Shown here: piece after piece, positions 51,000 to 60,871 of the stretch
How positions within the stretch are numbered: the stretch's first letter is position 1
Layout: each line of letters opens with the position of its first letter
Source of the DNA: Rhynchopus euleeides
Lineage: Eukaryota > Euglenozoa > Diplonemea > Diplonemida > Diplonemidae
Direction: 5' to 3'
DNA: 64,000 bases
Assembly: GCA_963210315.1 (NCBI GenBank)
Contig: OY723284.1
Coordinates: forward strand, 1,550,001 to 1,614,000
Translations under genes and position numbers: made by a program
The notes under the pieces: generated by a model
Database searches by the model: none
Told to the model about the DNA's origin: nothing
What the model saw: the letters and a program-made list of their open reading frames with translations, nothing else

Positions 51000-51860
51000 T
51001 GCCCTGCCGTGCTCCCAAAAAATCATACCTTTTGAAGCTCCCCCCCCTCTGAAGCTTGAAGCTCTCTCGACGGCAAAAAAAATCCGCACACATCCCTTAC
51101 CCCCCTCCCTATCGATCTAGCCTTCCCCCATTGGGCCCAAAGCTTCTGCCGTGCGAGATCTCATACCGTATCCGATACCTCAAAAGGGTCGGGGTGGGGT
51201 CGGGTCGGGTCGGAGGGGAGCAGGAAGGAGGGCCTTTTCCTTTTTTGCCCCTCCTGAGCTCCGCCTTTTGCCTCCCCCCCCCCCCCCCTCCCAGCCCCCC
51301 TCCCCCCACATCAGGTAGTCCCCCACCATCCCCCCCCTCCCCGCCTTGGTGGTTGGCCGAACTGGGGCACAGATGGTTTTTGCCACTGGCCTGCGAGAGC
51401 TGCCGAACACAAGTTGGAAGGAAGAGGGGGCGGGGGACAAGGGGGGGGGGAAGGGAGGACCTCCACCTCCGTGAAACCAAGCCGCAAACACGCCCGAAGC
51501 CAAGCCGGTTTGGGTGTGTTGGCGGGCGGCGCTTATTATCCTCCTTGGGGCAGTAGAGGTCTATCTCGCTCTCTCTCTCTCCCCCCCCAGATGCTGAGAA
51601 TAAGGCCAAAAGGGTCTGGACACCCCACCCCACCCCCCACACCCACCCGCCCAAGCCTTGCTCTCTCCCAGCAGTGCTGGTGCAAGGTTGCTCTCCTCAT
51701 CTCCACCCACCACCTTTATCGGATTGTTGGTGTAGTGACTACAAAAAGGACTAACATTGCAAGAAGGTTGCTGGGCGACTTACTTTTCCATTCACTCTCG
51801 ACGATCAAACTCCCACCACCTCTATCGCTATGGTCAGCTCGGGCATAAATTTGAAGGGTG
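51000..51860. other. Intergenic, no gene supported; one family B repeat
   Basis: C and G runs (51275-51330, 51440-51450) and CT repeats (51566-51582). A family B copy lies at 51728-51814, 46 bp before the TE-A insertion. Confidence 0.45.
51728..51814. repeat. Family B repeat, full copy
   Basis: Begins TGGTGTAGTGACTACAAAAA and ends TCGACGATCAAACTCCC. It is nearly identical to 46778-46864. Confidence 0.75.
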
Positions 51861-52175
51861 CACGGTGGACTCCAGCGGCCCTAGCGGGAGTCTGGGAGCG
51901 GGAGTCTGAGCGGGTGTCAAAGACTCCCGCTAGCGGGAGTCTATACTCCCGCTAGGGGGAGTCTGACTCCCCCTAGCGGGAGTCTTTTCACCTATTTTCA
52001 TCCATTTTTCCCATGATATAGTTACAGTCTACTGGCGTGGGGGGTAAAATCATGGTGGAAGAGGGATGGGGAGGGGCTTGTTTTGCTTCTGTCAGTTTCC
52101 CCGGACTCTGGACTACCTACCTATCCTCCTGGTAGCGGCTACACCTGCGGAGGTGAGCGGTTAGAATTTGAGGTG

Positions 52176-53042
52176 TCAAAGTGCGGCCATCGCCTGTCGT
52201 AGTTGTGTTACACCTTGGGCAAGACAAGCCATCCTGCAGGCCTCATCTTCTTCGTCAGAACTGTCATCCCCCTCCTGCTGTGCGCGTTGGTCAAGCGTGC
52301 TCAAAGTCGCCTCGGATGACACGAATGGTGTGAAAGTCGCCCCCAGCGGGATTGGCATTTTGCACAAGCAGAGCGATAATTTGCGGTGTCCTTCGGGGAA
52401 CCGGAACAGGAAGTAGGGCGCGCTGATGGGTTCAACGAAGTCCTGTGTGTTGCAGTGCACAAACCCCTTCTGCAGCTGTGTCAACTGTGTGCAAAGAACA
52501 TACACAGCCAATCTATGAGCGTGTCGGGTGTGCAGACACGGACACAGGATGACTTCTCTATACCCGAGGATCCCGTCCTGCGACAGGTGCGCAACCTTCC
52601 AAGGCATGCCCGATGCGCGCCGCTTCTCCTCTGCCATTGCAAGATCTCTCTCGTAAGTTGCGGAGCTGGCGATTGTAACGGCATCTTTCTTGCGATGTCC
52701 GTTCTCTGCTTCTTCAAATTCGTCGTTGTTCTGCAGAGGCACTGCATCTTCTGGAGCCCACCAATGATGGAGACTGTGTACGTAGGCATTGCGCGTTGAT
52801 CCCTTTTCGGCATGCTCCATCAACCAGTGAAATATATGCCCTGAGATCCGAGCACGCAAGAAGGGAATCCGGGCTGACTCATCCTTGCATCCCCAGAAGC
52901 GCCAGGGGATGTCTGCATACCGGAAATGCATGAGGTCTGCAAGGGAGACAAAGAGGTAGCGGAACAAGCCCTTGTAGGTGTGTCCTGTGACAGGCAAGCA
53001 CGACCTTCCGGAACTGAGCACCTGTCCCATGCTGCGACACAT
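52176..53042 (-). CDS. TE-A 288-aa protein, copy 2
   Basis: The protein is identical in nearly all positions to the copy 1 frame at 21250-22116, and the few DNA differences near 52628-52637 are mostly silent. It has the same aromatic N-terminus (FRYADIPWRFW) and acidic C-terminus. No known family is recognised. The conserved upstream frame is deleted in this copy. Confidence 0.55.
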   Translation of the reverse strand: MCRSMGQVLSSGRSCLPVTGHTYKGLFRYLFVSLADLMHFRYADIPWRFWGCKDESARIPFLRARISGHIFHWLMEHAEKGSTRNAYVHSLHHWWAPEDAVPLQNNDEFEEAENGHRKKDAVTIASSATYERDLAMAEEKRRASGMPWKVAHLSQDGILGYREVILCPCLHTRHAHRLAVYVLCTQLTQLQKGFVHCNTQDFVEPISAPYFLFRFPEGHRKLSLCLCKMPIPLGATFTPFVSSEATLSTLDQRAQQEGDDSSDEEDEACRMACLAQGVTQLRQAMAAL

Positions 53043-53096
53043 TCAGTGCAAGGTTTGTACAGGTCTTGTCGAATATTTTTTTGTTGTCTCATCCAG

Positions 53097-53757
53097 CAGG
53101 GGTGGAGCTTGAAATATGGGGTTGCGGGCTGGATCGGGTCAGATCGGGTCAGCCAATTTTTTCTTATGGGTTCCCCCCCGGTTCGTCTCAGAGATCAGTG
53201 CTCGGGCCCAGCCTCCCGCGAGGTACCGGAACCGATATGCAGCCCCGGACGCGCAAGGACTTGGTTACAAGACAAACACATGCCGTAGGGGGGGTCTGGG
53301 AGGCGGAGCTCCCAGCCGCCGGAGGCCACGGTAGTGAACATCTGTGACTTGCGGGCGTACGGATTCTGTGTGAGTTGGCTGCGTCCTCCTGAGGATACTG
53401 AGATTCCCTGATGTAAAGGGCTTGGGTACAAGACAGGCACATGCCACAGGGGGGTCTGGGGGGCGGAGCCCCCCAGCCACCGGAGGCCACGGTAGTAAAC
53501 GTCTGTTGCACGGTACGGGTTGGGCAGCTTCATTTGTCCTCTATTGTGACTGTTTGAGGCCTGTGCTCATGTCGCTGGGGTCACTTTGCTCACGAAACGC
53601 CTCCTGGTCACCTTGAGGCCCCAAGGCGAGGAGCCAACTTTTCCGGTTTCCCGAAAATCTATATTTTTTTTTCTTTTTACCCCTGACCTGATTTTTTGTG
53701 AGGGCCTGCAGAAAATCAGGTCAGCTGACCCGAAAAAACCCCCAAGCTCCACCCTCT
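53097..53757. mobile_element. hAT-like element 1, second copy, right end truncated
   Basis: This sits at the same TE-A site as the element at 22171-22831, so it was inherited, not inserted again. The left terminus is intact, and the right terminus is cut after AGCTCCACCC by the TE-A deletion. The two-hairpin module is kept (about 53286-53348 and 53444-53506). Confidence 0.9.
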
Positions 53758-54081
53758 CGTTGCGACTTCCCTGACAGCCTCTCCACCCCCTCGTTGCGAC
53801 TTCCCTGACAGCGAACTTATCCATGTCAGGGAAGACATGGCGATGATTGCGTTGGCCACCTGGGTGCTGTGCTGGTGGAGCTCCTTGCTCAACACCGTTG
53901 CTAGGAGCCTTCTAATGGATCCCAGTGTCAGCACACTGCCCCCTTTTTTAACAGGGAAGGCCGTGCAAAAATCATGCACAATGTTCGTCGCCTCCGCAGC
54001 CTCGGGACTCTCTGCGCTCTTCTTCTTCTTAATCGACTTTGCCGCCGGCTTCGCTGCCGGCTTCGTTGTCGTCTTCCCCAT
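53716..54081 (-). pseudogene. TE-A Lys-rich protein, copy 2, altered C-terminus
   Basis: The first 100 or so residues match the 126-aa Lys-rich frame of copy 1. Beyond SGKSQR the sequence is changed by the deletion junction and runs into hAT-like sequence, giving a foreign tail (EVATRGWSLGVFSGQLT). Confidence 0.6.
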
Positions 54082-54423
54082 TTTTGTGAATCAGGTCTGC
54101 GAGCTGGGATGGGTGGAAACGTCCGTTTCGTTTGGTGTGGCTGTACTTCAGTGACGAGTGCCACATTGCATACACGGTGGACTCCAGCGGGGGTAGGGTA
54201 ACCCTTTTCGGGAGTCTCAACTAGGGGGAGTCCAACTCCCGCTAGCGGGAGTATAGACTCCCGCTAGCGGGAGTCTGACTCCCCCTAGCGGGAGTCTTTT
54301 CACCTATTTTCACTCATTTTTCCCATGATACCTATGCAATGTGGCACTCGTCACTGAAGTACAGCCACACCAAACGAAACGGACGTTTCCACCCATCCCA
54401 GCTCGCAGACCTGATTCACAAAA

Positions 54424-54804
54424 ATGGGGAAGACGACAACGAAGCCGGCAGCGAAGCCGGCGGCAAAGTCGATTAAGAAGAAGAAGAGCGCAGAGAGTCC
54501 CGAGGCTGCGGAGGCGACGAACATTGTGCATAATTTTTGCACGGCCTTCCCTGTTAAAAAAGGGGGCAGTGTGCTGACACTGGGATCCATTAGAAGGCTC
54601 CTAGCAACGGTGTTGAGCAAGGAGCTCCACAAGCACAGCACCCAGGTGGCCAACGCAATCATCGCCATGTCTTCCCTGACATGGATAAGTTCGCTGTCAG
54701 GGAAGTCGCAACGATGCGGAAGGAGGGCGCTCTCCGTCATATACAAGGTGGAGGCGAAGTATGGCAAGGTGCAGGATACAAACGTGTCGTCGGGGGCAGC
54801 CTGA
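54424..54804 (+). CDS. TE-A 126-aa Lys-rich basic protein, copy 3
   Basis: Same protein as at 23321-23701 with two replacements (Asp to Asn near residue 36, Gln to Lys near residue 73). The Lys/Ala/Pro tail is followed by a likely helical region. It lies in the added outer segment of TE-A. Function is unknown. DNA binding is a reasonable guess from charge alone. Confidence 0.5.
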   Translation: MGKTTTKPAAKPAAKSIKKKKSAESPEAAEATNIVHNFCTAFPVKKGGSVLTLGSIRRLLATVLSKELHKHSTQVANAIIAMSSLTWISSLSGKSQRCGRRALSVIYKVEAKYGKVQDTNVSSGAA

Positions 54805-55069
54805 AGCCGCGAATGATCGCGACACGGGCGAACGGCTTGGCACCGTGGGTCTGGATAGATGCTGGAGTTCGGCCGGGTGAAACCGGAAGTCGCAGCAAAA
54901 TTTGCCCCCCCAGATTTCTTCCTCAAACCCACCCGTGGGCTGATCCGGCCTTGCACGGTGGACTCCAGCGGGGGTAGGGTACCACTACCGGGTTTAACCC
55001 TTTTCGGGAGTCTCAACTAGGGGGAGTCCAACTCCCGCTAGCGGGAGTATAGATCAGCAGTGGGCAACA

Positions 55070-55561
55070 ATGAGGCGATGCGGGGGGCGAGGGCACCGAT
55101 GCTCACTGTGCGACATCCCAGAAGAACGCTGGTATCAACAGGTGCATCGATACCCGCACCTGACTCTCTCTGAGATAAAAGAGGCTGGCTACCCCTCCCT
55201 CTTGGCAGGTGTGCTTCCCAATGCCCGCTACGTCACCCCAGCACTCCATGACTGCAAGGGGCTCGCCATGCGGCTGATCAGGGTACTGGATGAGACAACA
55301 AAAAATATTCGACAAGACCTGTACAAACCTTGCACTGAATGTGTCGCAGAATGGGACAGGTGCTCAGTTCCGGAAGGTCGTGCTTGCCTGTCACAGGACA
55401 CACCTACAAGGGCTTGTTCCGCTACCTCTTTGTCTCCCTTGCAGACCTCATGCATTTCCGGTATGCAGACATCCCCTGGCACTTCTGGGGATGCAAGGAT
55501 GAGTCAGCCCGGATTCCCTTCTTGCGTGCTCGGATCTCAGGGCATATATTTCACTGGTTGA
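55070..55561 (+). CDS. TE-A upstream frame, intact in copy 3
   Basis: The 163-codon frame starts MRRCGGRGHRCSLCDIPEE, with a C-X2-C pair, and continues to LIRVLDETTKNIRQDLYKPC, with a second C-X2-C pair (CTEC). The last 74 codons overlap the start of the 288-aa frame in another phase, where the 288-aa frame reads more convincingly. The likely explanations are a spliced or frameshifted single protein, or two overlapping genes. No family is recognised. Confidence 0.4.
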   Translation: MRRCGGRGHRCSLCDIPEERWYQQVHRYPHLTLSEIKEAGYPSLLAGVLPNARYVTPALHDCKGLAMRLIRVLDETTKNIRQDLYKPCTECVAEWDRCSVPEGRACLSQDTPTRACSATSLSPLQTSCISGMQTSPGTSGDARMSQPGFPSCVLGSQGIYFTG

Positions 55562-56205
55562 TGGAGCATGCCGAAAAGGGATCAACGCGCAATGCCTACG
55601 TACACAGTCTCCATCATTGGTGGGCTCCAGAAGATGCAGTGCCTCTGCAGAACAACGACGAATTTGAAGAAGCAGAGAACGGACATCGCAAGAAAGATGC
55701 CGTTACAATCGCCAGCTCCGCAACTTACGAGAGAGATCTTGCGATGGCAGAAGAGAAGCGGCGCGCATCGGGCATGCCTTGGAAGGTTGCGCACCTGTCG
55801 CAGGACGGGATCCTCGGGTATAGAGAAGTCATCCTGTGTCCGTGTCTGCACACCCGACACGCTCATAGATTGGCTGTGTATGTTCTTTGCACACAGTTGA
55901 CACAGCTGCAGAAGGGGTTTGTGCACTGCAACACACAGGACTTCGTTGAACCCATCAGCGCGCCCTACTTCCTGTCCCGGTTCCCCGAAGGACACCGCAA
56001 ATTATCGCTCTGCTTGTGCAAAATGCCAATCCCGCTGGGGGCGACTTTCACACCATTCGTGTCATCCGAGGCGACTTTGAGCACGCTTGACCAACGCGCA
56101 CAGCAGGAGGGGGATGACAGTTCTGACGAAGAAGATGAGGCCTGCAGGATGGCTTGTCTTGCCCAAGGTGTAACACAACTACGACAGGCGATGGCCGCAC
56201 TTTGA
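55339..56205 (+). CDS. TE-A 288-aa protein, copy 3
   Basis: Differs from copies 1 and 2 at four positions (for example Ser to Arg at residue 4, Arg to His in IPWHFW, and Phe to Ser in YFLSRF). Conservation of the frame across copies in three contexts supports that it is a real transposon-encoded protein. No catalytic motif is recognised. Confidence 0.6.
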   Translation: MCRRMGQVLSSGRSCLPVTGHTYKGLFRYLFVSLADLMHFRYADIPWHFWGCKDESARIPFLRARISGHIFHWLMEHAEKGSTRNAYVHSLHHWWAPEDAVPLQNNDEFEEAENGHRKKDAVTIASSATYERDLAMAEEKRRASGMPWKVAHLSQDGILGYREVILCPCLHTRHAHRLAVYVLCTQLTQLQKGFVHCNTQDFVEPISAPYFLSRFPEGHRKLSLCLCKMPIPLGATFTPFVSSEATLSTLDQRAQQEGDDSSDEEDEACRMACLAQGVTQLRQAMAAL

Positions 56206-56767
56206 CACCTCAAATTCTAACCGCTCACCTCCGCAGGTGCAGCCGCTACCAGGAGGATAGGTAGGTAGTCCAGAGTCCGGGGAAACTGACAGAAGCAAAA
56301 CAAGCCCCTCCCCATCCCTCTTCCACCATGATTTTACCCCCCACGCCAGTAGACTGTAACTATATCATGGGAAAAATGGATGAAAATAGGTGAAAAGACT
56401 CCCGCTAGGGGGAGTCAGACTCCCCCTAGCGGGAGTCTTTGACACCCGCTCAGACTCCCGCTCCCAGACTCCCGCTAGGGCCGCTGGAGTCCACCGTGTA
56501 GGTATCATGGGAAAAATGAGTGAAAATAGGTGAAAAGACTCCCGCTAGGGGGAGTCAGACTCCCCCTAGCGGGAGTATAGACTCCCGCTAGCGGGAGTTG
56601 GACTCCCCCTAGTTGAGACTCCCGAAAAGGGTTACCCTACCCCCGCTGGAGTCCACCGTGTGATCATCATCCTTGCCCTTCCCTCTGCTTTCTGCTTGCT
56701 ACTTCACTGTCCCCCCACCACCCTGCTGCACCCACTGCAGGCCTTGGGGGGCGCTTCTGCCTTCACC

Positions 56768-59448
56768 ATGAACACCGAGGTGTTCCGTAACCTGGTGGCG
56801 CAAAGCGAGCGCCAGCTGGCGGAGACGCGGCAGCGCGTGCAGGACACGGAGGCGGAGCACGCCCGCCTGCTGCAAGAGGTGGGTGGCGACACCCAGGGGC
56901 TGGAGGGGAAGCGTGCCGCGGTGGATGAGGCTGCGAGGGAGGCCGCATCGCAGCTTGCGGAGCTGCGCTCCCAGGAGAAGGAGGTGAAGTCGGAGGCGCA
57001 GAAGCAGAATGCCATCATCAGCGAGCTTGTTAAGGACACCGCGGGCATGCTGGACGCGGCAAAGTTGATCACCACGCGGGTCCGCAACCTCGACCAGGGC
57101 CTCGCCAACAAGCGCCAGGCGGCAGCACTCGATGCGCAGAGCTTCCGCAAATTCGCACAGACCCCCGGGGAGGACCAGAAGAACCAGGGCCGGGGCAACC
57201 ACCGCCTGCGCATGGCACGCTCATCTGTCTCGCTGACGGAAACACTGTACGGGGCCGATGACATGGCACGCCATTTCCGCTGCCGGAACCTTTCGGACTA
57301 CTTCGCATCTGCGAAGGTCAACAGCGAAGCGAAACTTCGGGCGGGATGGAAGGAGGTGACTGTGGCAGACGACTACGACAGGGATGCGGACTACACCCCG
57401 ATGACGCAGAGCTGCGAGGCCTCCCCTGAGGTGCGGGTTATTATTGTCTCCGCGTCAGAGAAGCCTGTGTCGTTCGGCACCCGGGTGAAGATGCTGTCTG
57501 TGATGCACGACAAGCACCCCTCCGAGGCTGTCGCTCTCGGGGGTTCTTACGACGGTGATGTCGAGGATGACGCGGCCCTGAAGGCTGCCCTGCGGAAGCA
57601 CGTCCCCCATATCCCGAAGGATGCGAAGCTGACCCGCTTCGTCGACTTCAACTACACCGGCCCCCGTGGCGAGGGCTCTGATGTCACGTTCCCCTCCACG
57701 AAGCACGTTTACTACGTCTGCGACCTGGTCGGGGGTGAGGGGTTCAACATCAACAAGGCTGCTGTCTTCGAGACGAAGCAGGTGGCGATTGAGGAGGAGG
57801 TTGAAATGGAGGACTCCGAAGCTGCCGAGGAGGAGGCGAAGGACGGGGAAGAAAAGCCCAAGGAGGCGGAGGCAGGGGAGGCGGAGGAGAAGAAGGACGA
57901 GGGCGTGGAGGAGAAGGAGGAGGAGGAGGAGGCGAAGGAGGGTGAGGAGGCGGCGGAGCAGCCTCCGAAGAAGAAGACCAAGACGGTGACGAGGCTCGCA
58001 GATGTTGAGGTGAAGAACCCGACGTGGGTATGTGCGAGATGATGTGTTAGGACAGTGGAGATCACACCAAGGGCAAGTGAATGGTGTTGTCTGCACGGCT
58101 ATAAAAAGACTCGCGTGTGTCGGGCAGGCAGTGGTAGCATCAGAGAGTTCTCTAGGTGAGACCTACCTGCACTCTACAAAAGCCTTATCATGTGTGTGCA
58201 ATGGATACCGCGGGAAGAGGTTCTCCTGTATCTACACCACGGCAACAAAATGCTCAAAATACTCATATGTGTTGTTGTGTGCCTGATCTCCGAAACACCA
58301 TGTCGCCAGGCCCAACAAGGCTTGCGATGGTGCCTTTGCGGTTTTATGATTCTTTTCTCCTCCTCTGCCACAGTCCCCGGCCCTGCTGCCGATTTCGAAA
58401 GCACTCGACGTGCATTCGCGCGACGGGACTGGCCTGCTTCTGGCGTCCTACGAGCTGAAGCTGGCTGCTGCCCTCCTGGAGATCCTGACCCGCAAGAGGT
58501 ATCCACATGCCGCCACACGCCTGCTGTGCGACCACACCCCCCTGGGCACCACGCCCTGACACGCATCCCACCCTACCCACAGCTACGCCCGGCGTGTGCT
58601 GACGACCCTCGAGAGCCACAGCGAGAAGAAGCGCAAGCGCGCAGACGAGGCTGCGGACTCTGCGGATGTGCTCAGCGCGCTGCGTGAGGAGGGCCAGGAG
58701 CCCGGGAAGCTGCGGAGGACCACCGTGTCCACCGAGGTGGTTGACTACAAGCAGCTGGAGGAGTTCCACTTCTTCTCGCGCAAGGGGGTATGTCTGGGTG
58801 GCGGGAATGGGGCGGGGCGGGAGGGCCTGCATCGGAGGGCGTCCTGACTATGCAAGCCAGCGTCTCAGGCGGCAGTGCAGCGACATCGGGGGAGGGGCGG
58901 GGCACCCAGGGCTTCGCACTGAGGTCAAGAGTCACCCGGCTTGCCATTGCTCACAACAGGGGCCTGTTCCCAGGCGCCCCGTGTTGTGGCTTGTGCTCTG
59001 CAAGAGTGTCTCATGCCAACGCCTCCCTTTTATCGCTCTGCAGAAGGTGTACCCCCAGGTGCTGATCGACGGGCTTGTCGGGCTGAACCAGCCCGACCTG
59101 TCCTTCCGCAGGGTGGGCGAGCTGCTGGACGACTTGGGCCTTGGTGAGGAGGAGGTATGCAATCGGGCTAGGGCTTGTGTGTGCTGACAACCCACCCCCA
59201 TCACCATCACGCGGCGAGTTGCGCACCACACACACACCCGCCCCCATCCCCCCCTTCCTATCACGCATCTTTCCTTGTGCCTCCCTCTTCTCTTCTCCTT
59301 CGCTTCTGCTGCCCCCGTTCGTATCACGCATCTGCCCTTCGCACAGTTCGTCCCGTACGCCGAGCGCCTCCAGGACCACCAGGTGGTGCGCAACATGGAG
59401 GTCGACGGGTCGACCGCCTTTGACCTGCAGCTCTTCCCCCAGCACTAG
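56768..59448 (+). CDS. Coiled-coil protein with a weak CCAR/DBC1-like region
   Basis: I infer five exons: 56768-58027, 58374-58498, 58583-58787, 59044-59154 and 59348-59448, about 600 aa. All introns begin GTAT and end CAG, with phases 0, 2, 0 and 0. Residues 1-130 are a coiled coil (SERQLAETRQRVQDTEAEHA onward). Residues about 215-345 (VRVIIVSASEKPVSFGTRVK, EAVALGGSYDGDVEDDAALK, RFVDFNYTGP) resemble the inactive Nudix-like DBC1 domain of CCAR1/CCAR2, nuclear coactivators, but the match is weak. A Glu/Lys-rich stretch with a basic PPKKKTK follows, again as in CCAR proteins. The C-terminal part (DLSFRRVGELLDDLGLGEE) is helical. The start has context ACCATGA. Intron 1 contains a family C repeat (58051). 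The exon structure is more certain than the family. Confidence 0.65.
58051..58120. repeat. Family C repeat inside an intron
   Basis: GACAGTGGAGATCACACCAA and AAAAAGACTCGCGTGTG match 24568-24655 closely. It lies 23 bp after the donor of intron 1 of the gene at 56768-59448. Confidence 0.65.
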
Positions 59449-60871
59449 ACATGTGGGGTGTTGCGTGGCTTGCCCCCCGCCCCCGCCCCGCCCCGCCCCC
59501 CCCCACACACTTGACACACACGTGACACCGCCCCCTTCCTTTTCCACATCTCTTCGGAACTGTTTGCTGCTTTTTTGAACGATTCAGAGGCACCGTTGGT
59601 TGTTAGCGCTGGGTTCACGCTAACACCGCTATTGCCAAGAATTGAATGGTTCGGGAGAGCGAGCGGCGGGTGGGGGGGGGGGATCTGCCTGCGGGATGTG
59701 TGTCTCTGTGTGAGTGAGTGAATTTTTTTTAGCTCGGCCTTGATCTGAGCGAGGAAAAAGATGTAAAACTAAAGCAATCCAAGAACCAATGGGGGGGGGA
59801 GGGGATGTGGCGGTGGTCGTTGAGGGAACCCCCCTAGCTGCCCCGGGGAGAAGGCTCGGGGGTGGGGAGGGAGGACGGAGCAGGGGGTGGTGTGTGCGGG
59901 TGTTCGCCAGATGGGGCAAAAGGCATGTGCTCTCTGTATCTGCCGCCCCTTCTGAAGCAGTGTGATGACCTTCAAAAAAAGAACGGAACGGAACAGAACT
60001 TCCCTGTTCTCTGTTTGTTTTTTTTATAAAAACAACCTAGCTGTGTTGAACGATCGAACCGAACCCCACCCCGCCCTCCCCCGCCCCCAACGCCCTGCCA
60101 TTCCCCAACAGTGAGGGGCTGCTATCGGTGGGGTTTGTCCCACAAGCCCCTCACCTAACCCCCGCCTGCCCCGTGACTTTCCCCCTTCCCGGCGGCAGAA
60201 ACGAATAACACATGTTTTTTCCTGATAACAAAGTAGGAGGGAAGGGGTAAGGCACTATCGGAGGCGGTTCTGCGGCAGTGCTGAATGTTTGGATATCCTC
60301 TACCACTTGCCGAAGCCGAGCGTTTTGCCCGGTGCGGGGTGGTGTTCGGGGGGGGGGGTGTGCGGAAGGTGGCGGTGGCGGAGAGCACAAAACACCGTAT
60401 TATATTGGGCGACATGCCGTCCGACTATAGTCGATATACGCTGCGTGTGGCCCACCGCCCCCCCCCCCCCCTCTCCCCGACGAACACGACCTCATTCCCC
60501 CAGCCCTCCGCTCCCCCGCCCCGCCCCATCCCACCCCACCCATGCAGCTCTATCATTGACTATGCGCGCTTCTCTTTGTCACACCACCAAAATTAGGAAC
60601 CCTCTCTCCCTCCACAACCCCCCCCCCTCTCTCTCTGCCAGTGCCAAAAGGATAACCGCCACCGCCACCGCCACTTCCCGGATAGGATACACACCTCCCC
60701 ACTCCCACTCCCCTCCCCCCCCCCCCCCCCCAATAACCAACACCCCCTTCCCCTTGTAGTGCCTCCCACCTTTACCCCTTCTTCCTTCTCGCCCTCCCTT
60801 ACCCCCCCCCCTCCTTTTTCTCTCTCCCCCCCACCAGTTACACAGAGAGAGAGGGAGAGGGGAGGGGGAGG
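59449..60871. other. Intergenic, homopolymer-rich, no gene supported
   Basis: C and G runs (59505, 59795, 60348, 60458, 60715-60733). The short frames are Pro- or Gly-rich. No domain is seen. Confidence 0.45.

Larger units (their letters stand above)
54173..56498. mobile_element. TE-A copy 3, inverted and nested in copy 2
   Basis: The ends CACGGTGGACTCCAGCGG (54173) and its complement (to 56498) are flanked by TA (54171-54172 and 56499-56500), while copy 1 shows the unfilled site with a single TA. This is the only copy without the hAT-like insert and so gives the uninterrupted element (2326 bp). A second internal end sequence (CACGGTGGACTCCAGCGGGG at about 54956) separates an inner element (54956-56498) from an added segment (54173-54955) with the Lys-rich gene. 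Confidence 0.95.
51861..56660. mobile_element. TE-A copy 2, split by TE-A copy 3
   Basis: Copy 2 consists of 51861-54172 and 56499-56660, in the same orientation as copy 1. It is flanked by TG on both sides (51859-51860 and 56661-56662). Copy 3 sits inside it at the sequence that reads GCATAGGTATCATGG in copy 1. Copy 2 contains the same hAT-like insert as copy 1 (from 53097), but an internal deletion has removed the insert's last few bases, the upstream TE-A frame and the inner terminus (between about 53757 and 53800). The deletion junction carries a short duplicated stretch (CTCGTTGCGACTTCCCTGAC twice). Confidence 0.9.

Noticed and set aside
56768-58027. Firm assignment of the five-exon gene to CCAR1/CCAR2
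   Set aside because: Only the order (coiled coil, DBC1-like stretch, acidic region) and a few residues fit. Kept as a weak suggestion.
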